Origin: Alistipes sp. | GTDB taxonomy: Bacteria > Bacteroidota > Bacteroidia > Bacteroidales > Rikenellaceae | Length of the DNA: 15,833 bases | NCBI GenBank assembly: GCA_028691095.1 | Contig: JAQUZZ010000005.1 | Coordinates: 1 to 15,833, forward strand | Reading direction: 5' to 3' | Shown here: one piece after another, positions 1 through 9,800 of the stretch | Layout of the letters: each line of letters opens with the position of its first letter | How positions within the stretch are numbered: the first letter of the stretch is position 1 | The notes under the pieces: generated by a model | What the model saw: only the letters and a program-made list of their open reading frames with translations | The model's database searches: none | What the model was told of the DNA's origin: nothing | Translations under genes and position numbers: made by a program

Positions 1-696
1 GCTCTCAATCTGGAGGAGTCCACGCCCTTTCGGATTGCACCGCCGGATCTCACCCAACTCACGGCGCTCTCTTTGGAAGACTACGAGAAGATCTCCACGG
101 TGTACGACTATGCGGTCGAACATCGCCCCCGCATCCAGGCTGAACAGTTTCGATTGCAGAGCACACAGAAAGCGCTGCTCACCGCCAAGGCAGCGCGTTA
201 TCCGAGCATCTCGCTCAGCGCAGGATATAGCAATAGTTATTACTACTCCTTTGTCAAGGACTACAACAACCAAAGCTTCTTTAACCAACTCAAGAACAAC
301 GGCAACGAATTTTTGGGTGTAGGCATCAACATTCCGATCTTCAATCGACTCTCCACGCGCAACAACATCCGCATCGCCAACAACAACATTCGTAATCAAG
401 AGTTGGCCGTAGCTGACGCGCAACGTACCCTACGCAAAGAGATCGAACAGAGCTACTGCAACACGCTGAACGCGATTCAACAATACAACTCGGCCTCCGA
501 AGCTCTCAAGACCGCCCAAGAGGCTTTTCGCTACCAGCAGGAGAAGATGGATGCCGGACGTTCGACCATTTTCGACTACAACGACGCCAAAACGCGGATG
601 CAGAAGGCCGAATCGGAACAGGTGCAAGCTCAATTTGAGGCGATCTTCCAACGCAAGATTCTCGACTTCTACCTCGACAAACCGTTAACCCTCTGA
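1..696 (+). CDS. TolC-family outer-membrane efflux protein, C-terminal part (5' end outside window)
   Basis: The frame is open from base 1 to a TGA at 694-696, giving 231 codons; the family is usually about 430-450 residues, so roughly the N-terminal half lies upstream. Members form a trimeric channel through the outer membrane and periplasm for RND or ABC exporters. What is visible fits the second half of the TolC fold: a long helix rich in Gln, Lys and Ala (from RPRIQAEQFRLQ to LLTAKAARYPSISL), a barrel strand region with many Tyr and Asn, the turn GVGINIPIFNRLSTRNNI, then long coiled-coil helices (about residues 130-225) ending in KILDFYLDKPLTL. No internal start is credible. Its pump partners would be upstream and are not seen, so substrate and pump type are unknown. 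No clear terminator follows within 100 bases. Confidence 0.88.
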   Translation, partial: ALNLEESTPFRIAPPDLTQLTALSLEDYEKISTVYDYAVEHRPRIQAEQFRLQSTQKALLTAKAARYPSISLSAGYSNSYYYSFVKDYNNQSFFNQLKNNGNEFLGVGINIPIFNRLSTRNNIRIANNNIRNQELAVADAQRTLRKEIEQSYCNTLNAIQQYNSASEALKTAQEAFRYQQEKMDAGRSTIFDYNDAKTRMQKAESEQVQAQFEAIFQRKILDFYLDKPLTL

Positions 697-797
697 TCCG
701 AAAACGCGTCGCACGCGAAATCGGAACGAGACCCTTTTGAATCACAATAAACGAGGGGTTTTAACGTTATATTATAGATCACCCATCGAAAAAATCA

Positions 798-836
798 CCC
801 CTTCCTTTCCCCTCGATTTGGGGAGGATTGAAGGGG
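798..836. other. Imperfect inverted repeat (hairpin) of unknown role
   Basis: The outer arms CCCCTTC (798-804) and GAAGGGG (830-836) pair perfectly, as do the inner arms TCCCC (808-812) and GGGGA (820-824), separated by small internal bulges. There is no T-run on either side, so it is a poor intrinsic terminator. It could be a degenerate intergenic repeat unit or a transcript-stabilising hairpin at the end of the TolC-like mRNA. Confidence 0.35.
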
Positions 837-939
837 CTATCAAGTGGCGAGGGACGTACGAAGGCCTTCATGCAGAGTCGCACGAAGACGCATCTCTCCC
901 CCTAAGAGAAATGAGGAGCTTCCGCTGAAGCGCGTTGCA

Positions 940-971
940 TTTGGAATACTGAGACTGTGGCATCACTTTTG
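940..971 (+). promoter_or_regulatory. Candidate Bacteroidota promoter for the PepSY-like gene
   Basis: A -33-like TTTG (940-943) is followed after 20 bases by CACTTTTG (964-971), which matches the -7 consensus TAnnTTTG at every fixed position but the first. Transcription would start near 978, so the 78-bp repeat at 1000-1077 would lie in the 5' leader. The missing T makes this a moderate call. Confidence 0.35.
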
Positions 972-999
972 CCTGCAAAGGATTGGTATCAACCATTTC

Positions 1000-1077
1000 A
1001 GCACAGCGTGCTATTTATGAGTAATCAACCCGTCGGTATATCAGGCATATACCGTAAAGAAAGAACTCAATAATTCT
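1000..1077 (+). repeat. 78-bp intergenic repeat, copy 1 (leader of the PepSY-like gene)
   Basis: It aligns without gaps to the reverse complement of 2282-2359, with 64 of 78 bases identical. It begins with the palindrome AGCAC-AGC-GTGCT (1000-1012) and contains a perfect 8-bp hairpin (arms CGGTATAT and ATATACCG, loop CAGGC, 1034-1054). It ends with TCAATAATTCT. It stops 25 bases before the start codon of the downstream gene, on the same strand. Whether it acts as DNA, as leader RNA or as a small coding region is unknown. Confidence 0.85.
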
Positions 1078-1102
1078 TTTCGGTCACCTAAAATCCAATG
1101 CC

Positions 1103-1549
1103 ATGAAAAAATTATTCTTACTCCTGCTGCTACCCATGCTGTGGATAGCCACAGCGCGTTGCGAAGAGAAAATCACCACCACCGATCCGACCCAACTACC
1201 CCCTGCTGCACAGACTTTTCTGAATACCCATTTTGCCAATACGCGCGTTTCGATCATTAAAATCGAGAAGGAACACTCCGATGTCTCCTACGACGTGATG
1301 TTGGAAAATGGATTCAAAGTCGAGTTCAACAAGAAAGGACAATGGACAGAGATCCAAGGCGATCCCCAAGACGTACCTCAATCCGTAATTCCAACCAAAA
1401 TTATGGAGTACGTCTCGGCCAACTACCCCCAAGCCAAGATTGTCGATCTTGAACAAGATCAAAAAAAGATCAAACTCGAATTAGCCAACGGAGATAAAAT
1501 AGAGTTTACCTCACAAGGCAAATTCATCCTCTACGACAAAGAGGATTGA
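1103..1549 (+). CDS. Secreted PepSY-like (DUF2874-type) small periplasmic protein
   Basis: A 148-residue protein. It starts with a signal peptide: MKK, then a Leu-rich core to about residue 15, with probable cleavage after the A-R-C at residues 18-20. There is no proper lipobox, since Arg precedes the Cys. The mature part holds two tandem copies of a PepSY-like unit, about residues 32-85 and 95-145. Each has an amphipathic helix (AAQTFLNTHF; KIMEYVSANYP) followed by strands ending in a short form such as GFKVEFNKKGQW or GDKIEFTSQGKF. This resembles the Bacteroidota PepSY_like family of putative periplasmic proteins, whose biochemical role is unsettled; binding or inhibition of another secreted protein is only a suggestion. 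The ATG at 1103 is preferred because it gives the signal peptide directly. The gene is monocistronic, faces the editing-protein gene and is preceded by the 78-bp repeat. Confidence 0.8.
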   Translation: MKKLFLLLLLPMLWIATARCEEKITTTDPTQLPPAAQTFLNTHFANTRVSIIKIEKEHSDVSYDVMLENGFKVEFNKKGQWTEIQGDPQDVPQSVIPTKIMEYVSANYPQAKIVDLEQDQKKIKLELANGDKIEFTSQGKFILYDKED

Positions 1550-1662
1550 CAAGCCGAACGTCACGGACAACAGCCCTACCCGCTACTCTCGCTGGAGGGT
1601 TTACGCTCCACCCCTGCTTTCCATAACGAATCAAAGGGGGCAGGTTACGATCTCAGCTAACG

Positions 1663-1700
1663 AAAGAGGCTGCAAAATGTACACATTTTGCAGCCTCTTT
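1663..1700. terminator. Bidirectional intrinsic terminator between convergent genes
   Basis: A perfect 18-bp inverted repeat: arms 1663-1680 and 1683-1700 around two central bases (practically a 17-bp stem with a 4-base loop). The arms begin with AAAGAGGCTGC. On the plus strand a T-rich tract (TTTTCTTTTC) follows. On the minus strand the arm itself ends in TCTTT. It lies between the stop of the PepSY-like gene (1549) and the stop of the editing-protein gene (1743) and can serve both. Confidence 0.85.
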
Positions 1701-1742
1701 TCTTTTCTCACGCCTCCCTTTTCAGATCATCGGCTCTACACC

Positions 1743-2240
1743 CTAATACAGCGTCATAAACTCGTAAGGATTCCCGCACAACGCCAAGAAACGACGAAAC
1801 TCCTCCTGCGCAATCACCACCGTTCCCGTATTATCGTTCGGATGGAAGCTCAGCGAAGGAGCCTGCAAAAGATTCTGATCCAGAAAGAGCTGCACCTGAT
1901 GTTCCGTGTCGTTAATCAATCCAAACGGGGAGACCGATCCCGGTCGCAATCCCAAATAACGCTCCATCCTCTGCTCCGAAGCAAAGGAGAGCTTTCCTTG
2001 GTGCAGGCGATGCTCCAGATCATGGATAGCCAGATCCTGATCGCAATCGAAGACGACCAGATAGTGTCGATTCCCCTTGTGGTTGCGAAAGAAGAGATTC
2101 TTACAATGCTTCGATCCGTCCTCTCGCCAATAACGTTTCGCCAACTCGATGGTTGGCGTCTGGGGATGGTCATACGCCGTATAGGCAATCCCATTCCGCT
2201 CCAAATACTCAAATACAATTTTTTTACGATCCGGCTCCAT
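1743..2240 (-). CDS. Stand-alone prolyl-tRNA editing protein (YbaK/ProX, ProXp-ala/PrdX-like)
   Basis: A 165-residue protein, the usual size of a free-standing ProRS-type editing (INS) domain. The family hydrolyses mischarged aminoacyl-tRNA(Pro), typically Ala-tRNA(Pro), in the cytoplasm. Visible hallmarks are the DHP near residues 24-26, the catalytic-type lysine in KNLFFRN (K47), LASEQ-like helix SFASEQRMERYLGL, the substrate-loop signature GSVSPFG at 101-107, and FHPNDNTGTVVI at about 132-143. These match the PrdX/ProXp-ala branch better than Cys-specific YbaK, but the exact substrate is inferred. A purine-rich AGAGAAGAG precedes the ATG. The gene has its own candidate promoter beside the rpoC terminator and carries copy 2 of the 78-bp repeat in its leader. 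Confidence 0.88.
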   Translation of the reverse strand: MEPDRKKIVFEYLERNGIAYTAYDHPQTPTIELAKRYWREDGSKHCKNLFFRNHKGNRHYLVVFDCDQDLAIHDLEHRLHQGKLSFASEQRMERYLGLRPGSVSPFGLINDTEHQVQLFLDQNLLQAPSLSFHPNDNTGTVVIAQEEFRRFLALCGNPYEFMTLY

Positions 2241-2281
2241 CGTCTCTTCTCTTTGTTTAAGAAGCTATTAAGCAATCCCAC

Positions 2282-2359
2282 AGAATTATTGAACCCTTTC
2301 TCCTCGGTATATGCCTGACATACCGATGGGTTGATTGCCAACCAATAGCACACTGTGCT
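2282..2359 (-). repeat. 78-bp intergenic repeat, copy 2 (leader of the editing-protein gene)
   Basis: The gapless match to copy 1 (1000-1077) is in opposite genomic orientation but the same orientation relative to the downstream gene. The 13-base palindrome AGCACAGTGTGCT (2347-2359) directly abuts the candidate -7 box. The hairpin (2305-2325) keeps its 8-pair stem: an A to G change replaces an A-U pair by a G-U wobble on the transcript. The conserved end TCAATAATTCT is at 2282-2292, 41 bases before the start codon. Confidence 0.85.
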
Positions 2360-2390
2360 TAAAGATACATGGAATCTTCGAAAAATCAAA
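2360..2390 (-). promoter_or_regulatory. Candidate Bacteroidota promoter for the editing-protein gene
   Basis: Read on the minus strand, TTTG (2390-2387) is followed after exactly 19 bases by TATCTTTA (2367-2360), which matches TAnnTTTG except for the final base. Transcription would start around 2353-2356, inside the palindrome of the 78-bp repeat. The -33 element overlaps the foot of the rpoC terminator stem. Confidence 0.55.
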
Positions 2391-2425
2391 TCGGGGCGTC
2401 TGAAAATTTTCAGACGCCCCGATTT
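2388..2425 (-). terminator. Intrinsic terminator after rpoC
   Basis: A perfect 19-bp inverted repeat (2388-2406 with 2407-2425). The GC-rich core CGGGGCGTCTG pairs with CAGACGCCCCG, and the centre is AAAATTTT. On the minus strand it is followed by a T-rich tract (TTTGATTTTT). It starts 61 bases after the rpoC stop and ends the long ribosomal/polymerase transcription unit. Confidence 0.9.
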
Positions 2426-2486
2426 TGAAGCCTTGCCAGCACTCCTCGTGGTGGAGTCTACCCCAACCCGAGATGCTCCGTGCGCT

Positions 2487-5400
2487 CTATTTCACTGCAC
2501 TGAGATGTGCAAAATCCTCTTTGGAACCCACGATGATCGAGTCGAAGTCACGCTGTCCGGTTCCGGCCGGAATCAAGTGACCACAGATGACGTTCTCCTT
2601 CAAGTTTTCCAGCGGATCGACCTTGCCTAAGATGGCAGCCTCGTTCAATACTTTGGTTGTCTCCTGGAAGGAGGCAGCCGACATGAAGCTGCTGGTCTGC
2701 AATGCGGCACGTGTGATACCCTGAAGCACCTGATTGGAGGTTGCCGGAATCACTTCACGCGTCTGTACCGCCTTCTGATCTTTGCGTCGAAGCACCGAAT
2801 TCTCATCCCGCAACTTACGCAGCGTGATAATCATACCCGGCTTCATCGAGGTCGAATCACCGGCATCGGTCACCACTACCTTATCGTAGAGCTCGTCGTT
2901 CACCTGCATGAACTCCCATTTATCCACCACCTGCTCAGGCAGGAAGCGCGTGTCTCCCGGATCTTCGATCTGTACCTTGTTCATCATCTGACGGACGATC
3001 ACCTCAAAGTGCTTGTCGTTGATCTTCACACCCTGCATACGGTAAACCTCCTGTACCTCATTGACGATGTACTCCTGAACCTTGGTAGGCCCTTGGATCG
3101 CCAAGATGTCGCCCGGAGTCACCGCACCGTCGGAGAGAGGCATTCCGGCACGTACGTAGTCGTTCTCCTGCACCAGAATCTGACGCGACAGCGGAACCAA
3201 GTAACGTTTCACGTCGCCCACCTTCGAGGTGATGACGATCTCACGGTTGCCTCGTTTGATCTTGCCAAACGAAACCTCACCGTCAATCTCAGATACCACG
3301 GCGGGGTTCGACGGATTTCGAGCCTCGAACAACTCGGTCACACGCGGCAGACCGCCCGTGATATCCCCTGCCTTACCGATAGCACGCGGAATCTTGATCA
3401 GAATCTCGCCAGCCTTGATGGCCGCATTCTCCTTGACCACCACGTGGGCTCCCACCGGAAGGTTATATTGTTTCTGCTCCTCGCCTTTTTTATCCAAAAT
3501 TCGGATGACCGGGTTCTTGGTCTTGTCTCGCGACTCGGTGATCACCTTCTCGCGGAAACCAGTCTGCTCATCGAACTCATCACGGTAGGTCACACCCTCG
3601 ATCACATTATCGAAGGCCACCTTACCGTCATATTCAGAGATGATCACCGCATTGTACGGATCCCATTCGCACACCAAATCGCCCTTCTTCACCAAATCGC
3701 CATCGTTCATATAGAGCGTAGCACCATAAGGTAAGTTGTGGGTATAGAGTACAATATCGGTATTCACATCCACGATACGCAATTCCGAAAGACGACTCAG
3801 CACGGTTTGAATCTCCTTGCCCGCATCGTTTTTGGTCTTGATCACACGCAACTCGTCGATCTCCAAACGGCCTTCGTAACGCGACACAACACTGTTGTCC
3901 GTTGCCACGCCACCGGCCACACCACCGACGTGGAAGGTACGAAGGGTCAACTGTGTACCCGGCTCACCGATGGACTGCGCCGCAATGACTCCGACCACCT
4001 CGCCTTTCTGTACCATACGTCCCGTCGCCAGGTTGCGGCCATAACACTTGGCACACACGCCCTTTCGTGACTCACAGGTAAGTACCGAACGAATATCCAC
4101 CGACTCCACGTGAGCCGCGTCAATCGCTTCGGCAACCGCCTCCGTGATCTCCTCACCAGCCGCAACGATCAACTCGCCGGTGTGAGGATTGTAGACGTCA
4201 TGCACCGTCGTACGACCCAAAATTCGCTCATACAACGTCTGCACCACATCCTCGTTTCGTTTGATGGCTGTTGCAGTCAGACCACGCAGGGTACCGCAAT
4301 CCTCCTCATTGATGATTACGTCGTTGGCTACGTCCACCAGACGACGCGTCAAGTAACCTGCATCGGCCGTCTTCAGTGCCGTATCGGCCAAACCTTTACG
4401 TGCACCGTGCGTAGAGATGAAGTACTCCAAGACCGAAAGCCCCTCCTTGAAGTTCGAGAGGATCGGGTTCTCAATAACCTGACCTCCCTCGGCTCCGGAT
4501 TTCTGGGGTTTCGCCATCAATCCACGCATTCCAGAGAGCTGACGAATCTGCTCCTTAGAACCACGGGCTCCCGAATCCAACATCATGTTCACAGGGTTGA
4601 ATCCGTTCATATCCGACGAGAGATGATCGATCACCGTCTTGGTTAGCTTCATATTGATATTTGTCCAAATATCAATAATCTGATTGTAACGCTCGTTGTT
4701 GGTGATCAGACCCATGTTGTAGCTCTCCATCACCTCGTCGACACGCTGATAACCCTCCTGCACCAAAGACTCCTTCTCGTCAGGGATAATCACCGCATCC
4801 AGGTTAAACGACAGACCGCCCTTGAAGGCCATCTGGTAACCCATATTCTTAATATCGTCCAAGAATGTTGCGGTCTTGTCGGCTCCGGCTTTCTTCATCA
4901 CCAATCCGATAATATCACGCAACGAACGCTTCTTCAACACCTCGTTAATGTAACCCACCTCTTTGGGAACCACCTGATTGAAGATGATTCGACCCACGGT
5001 GGTCTCCACCAATTTACGTACCGGTTGATCGTTCTCGTCGATCGTATCGACCATCACCTTCACTTTGGCATGAAGGTCGGCACGTTTCTCATTGTAGGCG
5101 ATAATCGCCTCTTCGGGGCCGTAGAAACTCAGTCCTTCACCCAGTGCACCGGGCAACTCCTTGGTGATATAGTACAATCCAAGCACCATATCCTGCGAAG
5201 GCACGGTGATAGGGGCTCCATTGGCGGGGTTCAAAATGTTATGCGAACCCAACATCAAGAGCTGAGCCTCCAGAATCGCGGCATTGCCCAGCGGCAAGTG
5301 CACGGCCATCTGGTCACCATCGAAGTCGGCATTGAATGCCGTACAAGCCAACGGGTGCAACTGCAAAGCCTTTCCCTCGATCAATTTGGGCTGGAATGCC

Positions 5401-6740
5401 TGAATACCCAGACGGTGCAGGGTCGGAGCACGGTTCATCAATACGGGGTGACCCTTGATGACATTCTCCAGAATATCCCAAATCACCGGATCTTTGCGAT
5501 CGATGATCTTCTTGGCCGATTTCACCGTCTTCACGATACCGCGCTCGATGAGCTTGCGGATCACAAAGGGTTTGTAGAGTTCGGCTGCCATATCTTTGGG
5601 GATACCCATTTCGTGCATCTTCAACTCAGGTCCTACGACGATCACCGAACGCGCCGAATAGTCGACACGTTTACCCAGCAAGTTCTGACGGAAACGACCT
5701 TGTTTACCTTTCAGACTATCGGAGAGTGACTTCAGTGGTCGGTTGGACTCCGTTTTCACGGCATTGCTCTTGCGCGAATTATCGAAGAGCGAATCCACCG
5801 CCTCCTGCAACATACGTTTCTCGTTACGCAGGATCACCTCCGGCGCTTTGATCTCGATGAGTCGTTTGAGTCGGTTGTTACGGATAATCACACGACGATA
5901 GAGATCATTCAGATCCGAGGTTGCAAAACGACCTCCGTCCAGCGGCACAAGAGGACGCAATTCGGGAGGAATCACCGGAATGACCTTTAGAATCATCCAC
6001 TCCGGTTTATTGATTTCGCGAGACTCACGGAAGGCCTCCACCACATGGAGTCGTTTGAGGGCTTCGGCTTTACGCTGCTGCGAGGTCTCGGTGCTGGCTT
6101 TGTGACGCAACGAGTAGGAGAGTTCGTCCAGATCTACCCGACGCAACAGCAGATCCAAGGCCTCGGCTCCCATCAAAGCAATAAACTTATCGGGATCGCT
6201 GTCATCCAGTTGCTGATTGCCTTTGGGTAGGGCGTTTACAATATCCAAATACTCTTTCTCGGCCAACAGATCCAGATCGGCCACCCCATTGGCTGAGGCT
6301 ACACCGGCCTGTACGACGACATAACGTTCGTAGTAGATGATCGCCTCCAACTTCTTGGTCGGAATCCCCAACAGATAACCGATCTTGGAGGGCAACGAAC
6401 GGAAATACCAGATATGTGCCACCGGAACGACGAGCGCAATATGTCCCATCCGTTCACGACGCACCTTTTTCTCTGTCACCTCGACTCCGCATCGGTCACA
6501 AACGATTCCTTTGTACCGAATGCGTTTGTACTTACCGCAATGACACTCATAATCCTTTACAGGGCCGAAGATTCGTTCACAAAAGAGACCGTCACGCTCC
6601 GGTTTGTTGGTGCGATAGTTGATGGTCTCAGGCTTGAGTACCTCTCCACTCGAATTTTCACGAATCTCCTCGGGGGATGCAAGTCCGATGGAAATTTTGG
6701 AGAAACCAACCTGAGCTTTATTGTCTTTCTTGAATGACAT
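2487..6740 (-). CDS. rpoC: DNA-directed RNA polymerase subunit beta'
   Basis: A complete 1417-residue beta' subunit, normal for Bacteroidota. It forms the catalytic half of the RNA polymerase cleft with beta. Seen directly: the N-terminal zinc ribbon Cys66, Cys68, Cys81, Cys84; the template-pathway region [20 protein letters not shown] (349-368); the Mg-binding NADFDGDQM (470-478) with Asp472, 474 and 476; the bridge-helix region [20 protein letters not shown] (777-796); and the second zinc site Cys815, Cys889, Cys896, Cys899. The start MSFKKDNK fits the usual Bacteroidota N-terminus, which runs into [14 protein letters not shown]. The gene follows rpoB after 118 bases with no clear terminator or promoter, so it is probably co-transcribed. 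No truncation or frameshift is seen. Confidence 0.99.
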   Translation of the reverse strand: MSFKKDNKAQVGFSKISIGLASPEEIRENSSGEVLKPETINYRTNKPERDGLFCERIFGPVKDYECHCGKYKRIRYKGIVCDRCGVEVTEKKVRRERMGHIALVVPVAHIWYFRSLPSKIGYLLGIPTKKLEAIIYYERYVVVQAGVASANGVADLDLLAEKEYLDIVNALPKGNQQLDDSDPDKFIALMGAEALDLLLRRVDLDELSYSLRHKASTETSQQRKAEALKRLHVVEAFRESREINKPEWMILKVIPVIPPELRPLVPLDGGRFATSDLNDLYRRVIIRNNRLKRLIEIKAPEVILRNEKRMLQEAVDSLFDNSRKSNAVKTESNRPLKSLSDSLKGKQGRFRQNLLGKRVDYSARSVIVVGPELKMHEMGIPKDMAAELYKPFVIRKLIERGIVKTVKSAKKIIDRKDPVIWDILENVIKGHPVLMNRAPTLHRLGIQAFQPKLIEGKALQLHPLACTAFNADFDGDQMAVHLPLGNAAILEAQLLMLGSHNILNPANGAPITVPSQDMVLGLYYITKELPGALGEGLSFYGPEEAIIAYNEKRADLHAKVKVMVDTIDENDQPVRKLVETTVGRIIFNQVVPKEVGYINEVLKKRSLRDIIGLVMKKAGADKTATFLDDIKNMGYQMAFKGGLSFNLDAVIIPDEKESLVQEGYQRVDEVMESYNMGLITNNERYNQIIDIWTNINMKLTKTVIDHLSSDMNGFNPVNMMLDSGARGSKEQIRQLSGMRGLMAKPQKSGAEGGQVIENPILSNFKEGLSVLEYFISTHGARKGLADTALKTADAGYLTRRLVDVANDVIINEEDCGTLRGLTATAIKRNEDVVQTLYERILGRTTVHDVYNPHTGELIVAAGEEITEAVAEAIDAAHVESVDIRSVLTCESRKGVCAKCYGRNLATGRMVQKGEVVGVIAAQSIGEPGTQLTLRTFHVGGVAGGVATDNSVVSRYEGRLEIDELRVIKTKNDAGKEIQTVLSRLSELRIVDVNTDIVLYTHNLPYGATLYMNDGDLVKKGDLVCEWDPYNAVIISEYDGKVAFDNVIEGVTYRDEFDEQTGFREKVITESRDKTKNPVIRILDKKGEEQKQYNLPVGAHVVVKENAAIKAGEILIKIPRAIGKAGDITGGLPRVTELFEARNPSNPAVVSEIDGEVSFGKIKRGNREIVITSKVGDVKRYLVPLSRQILVQENDYVRAGMPLSDGAVTPGDILAIQGPTKVQEYIVNEVQEVYRMQGVKINDKHFEVIVRQMMNKVQIEDPGDTRFLPEQVVDKWEFMQVNDELYDKVVVTDAGDSTSMKPGMIITLRKLRDENSVLRRKDQKAVQTREVIPATSNQVLQGITRAALQTSSFMSAASFQETTKVLNEAAILGKVDPLENLKENVICGHLIPAGTGQRDFDSIIVGSKEDFAHLSAVK

Positions 6741-6858
6741 ATTTTTAAACTTTTATTTTATTCCACTTGGAGACCTCTGCAAGAACATCGCAAACGCTTC
6801 ATTCCGATCGGATCGGACGGGTCAGCGCTTCGGTGCTTTCTCTTTGGCCCGACCTACT

Positions 6859-9800
6859 TTAGTCCAACTTCACGCTGATGGCCAAACCACGCAACTCGTG
6901 AAGCAACACATTCAACGATTCAGGAATACCGGCTTGGGGCATATTGTCACCCTTGACAATGGCCTCATAGGCTTTGGCTCTACCCATCACATCATCGGAC
7001 TTGATGGTCAGAATCTCCTGTAGAATATTGGCTGCACCGAATGCCTCCAGTGCCCAAACCTCCATCTCTCCAAAACGCTGACCACCGAACTGAGCTTTAC
7101 CACCCAACGGCTGCTGCGTAATCAGAGAGTACGGGCCGATCGAACGTGCGTGCATCTTGTCGTCAACCATGTGGCCTAACTTCAACATATAGATCACACC
7201 CACGGTAGCCGGCTGGTCGAAACGCTCACCTGTACCCCCATCGCTCAAGTAGGTACGACCGCTACGCGGAACCCCTGCTTTGGCGGTATAATCGTTGATC
7301 TGCTCCAGTGAGGCACCATCGAAGATCGGGGTAGCAAACTTCAGACCCAACTCACGACCGGCCCATCCGAGCACCGTCTCGTAGATCTGTCCCAAGTTCA
7401 TACGCGAAGGCACACCCAGCGGGTTCAGTACAATATCGACAATCGTACCATCTTCCAAGAAGGGCATATCCTCATCCCGAACAATTTTTGCCACAATACC
7501 TTTATTACCGTGACGACCGGCCATCTTATCGCCCACACGCAATTTACGCTTCTTGGCAATATAGACCTTCGCCAACTGAATGATACCGGTAGGCAACTCA
7601 TCTCCGTTGGTCAGATTGTATTTTTCCCGTTTAAGGCTTGCATCCAGCTCTTTATACTTCAACGTATAGTTGTTGATCGTCTGCTCAATCAGGTGATCCA
7701 GATGATCGTCGCCTGTCCAGTGATCGGTTCCCAAGTTAAGGTAATCCAACTCGGAGAGCATCTTCTGTGAGAAGCGTGTACCCCCGGGGATCAACTCGAC
7801 TCCAAAGTAGTCGTGAATACCCGACGTCGTCTTGTCTTTCAACAAGATCCACAACTTCTCCAACAAACGCTGCTTAAGCTCCTCGGCCTTTTGGTTGAAG
7901 TCGATCTCCATCTTCTCCAACTGTGCCTTCTCCGAAGCCTTACCCTTCTTGGGATCTTTATTGGCTCGGCTGAAGAGACGTTTGTCGATCACCACGCCAT
8001 GCAGCGAAGGTTGAGCCTTCAACGAAGCATCCTTCACATCCCCCGCCTTGTCACCAAAGATGGCGCGCAGAAGTTTCTCCTCCGGAGAGGGATCGCTCTC
8101 GCCCTTCGGCGTAATCTTACCAATCAGAATATCGCCCGGGTGAACATTGGCACCGATACGGATAATACCGTTTTCGTCAAGATCTTTCGTGGCATCCTCG
8201 CTGACATTGGGAATATCGGAGGTCAACTCCTCGACGCCTCGTTTGGTGTCGCGAACCTCCATGATATACTCATCCACGTGTACCGAGGTGAAGAGATCCT
8301 CACGAATGGCACGCTCCGAGATCACAATGGCATCCTCGAAGTTGTACCCCTTCCATGGCATGAAGGCCACTTTCAGGTTACGACCCAAGGCCAACTCTCC
8401 GTTTTGCGTCGAATAGCCTTCGGTCAGAATCTGTCCCTTCACTACATGATCGCCCTTATGTACCAGCGGCTTCAGGGTCATTGAGGTACTCTGGTTGGTC
8501 TTTCGGTAACGCGGCAAACGATAGGTGGTCACCTCCGGATCGAAGCTGACGATCTTCTCGTCTTCGGTACGGTCGTACTTCACCTGAATCTGCTGGGCAT
8601 CGGCAAAGACCACATCGCCCTCTTTCTCGGCTACAACCTGAATTCGGCTGTCCCCGATCATATCATTCTCCAGACCCGTACCCACGATCGGTGCTTCAGG
8701 CACCACCAAAGGCACAGCCTGACGCATCATGTTCGATCCCATCAAGGCACGGTTGGCGTCGTCATGCTCCAAGAACGGAATCAGACTGGCGGCAATCGAA
8801 GAGATCTGGTTGGGCGACACATCCATCAACTGCACCTCATTGGCGGTCACAACCGGAAAATCGCCGTTATCTCTCGCCTTGATCTTATCGGGATTGAGGA
8901 AACGACCCTCATTGTCCAACGGCGCATTCGCCTGAGCAATGGTCATGTCATCCTCTTCCTCCGCACTGAAATAGCTAATTCCCTCTTTGCTCAAATCGAC
9001 CTTACCCTCCGTAACCTTACGATAAGGGGTCTCGATAAAGCCCATGTCGCTAATCTTGGCATAGACACACAGCGAGGAGATCAACCCGATATTCGGACCC
9101 TCAGGGGTCTCGATCGGGCAGAGTCGTCCGTAGTGGGTGTAGTGCACGTCTCGCACCTCAAATCCGGCACGTTCACGTGACAAACCTCCAGGGCCCAAGG
9201 CTGAAAGACGACGTTTGTGCGTCATCTCTGCCAACGGGTTGGTTTGATCCATAAACTGCGACAACTGGTTGGTACCGAAGAAGGAGTTGATCACCGACGA
9301 CAACGTCTTGGCGTTAATCAAATCCACCGGCGTGAAGACCTCATTGTCGCGCACATTCATTCGCTCACGAATGGTACGTGCCATCCGGACAAAGCCGACG
9401 CTGAACTGGTTGGCCAACTGCTCGCCCACCGTGCGGACACGACGGTTCGACAAGTGGTCAATATCATCCACATCGGTCTGTGAGTTAATCAGCAGGATCA
9501 AGTAACGAATAATCGCAATAATATCCTCGCGCGTCAAGACCCGAACCTCAGAAGGGGTATCCAGATTCAATTTTTTGTTGATCCGGAAACGACCAACATT
9601 GCCCAAGTCATAACGTTTATCGGAGAAGAACAACTTCTCGATCACGTCACGTGCCGTAGCCTCATCGGGCGGCTCGGAGTTACGCAACTGACGATAGATA
9701 TACACCACTGCCTCTTTCTCCGAGTTACACGGATCTTTTTGCAGGGTGTTGTAAACTATGGAGAAATCGGTGCTACCTTGTGCATCCTTATGCACCAAGA

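Larger units (their letters stand above)
697..1102. other. Intergenic region between the TolC-like gene and the PepSY-like gene
   Basis: This gap has no convincing gene. A 63-codon frame at 737-928 starts with TTG and has no family resemblance. The gap holds an imperfect hairpin (798-836), a candidate promoter (940-971) and one copy of a 78-bp repeat (1000-1077), each listed separately. The stretch 840-935 shows no structure that I can identify. Confidence 0.6.

Noticed and set aside
471..496. Possible rifampicin-resistance changes in RpoB (residue numbers)
   Set aside because: The Asp, His and Ser at the classical positions are present. The differences from E. coli (Thr, Ala, Met) appear to be normal lineage variation.
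737..928. 63-codon open frame between the TolC-like and PepSY-like genes
   Set aside because: It starts with TTG, has no ribosome-binding site, no recognisable domain and overlaps the inverted repeat at 798-836; it looks like chance.
1677..2318. 213-codon plus-strand frame over the editing-protein gene
   Set aside because: It is antisense to a clearly recognisable YbaK/ProX protein, is rich in Arg, Ser and Gln as antisense frames often are, and overlaps a terminator.
1916..2389. 157-codon minus-strand frame overlapping the editing gene and repeat copy 2
   Set aside because: It is out of frame with the editing protein, crosses its promoter and 5' leader, and stops inside the gene.
3009..3734. 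241-codon plus-strand frame inside rpoC
   Set aside because: Antisense shadow of a highly conserved gene. The His/Asp/Arg-rich translation matches no family; similar long shadows occur at 5025-5729 and 7813-8484.
6741..6858. Possible hairpin or promoter in the rpoB-rpoC gap
   Set aside because: Only short imperfect dyads (TCCGATCGGA; AGCGC/GTGCT) without a T-run, and no consensus promoter.
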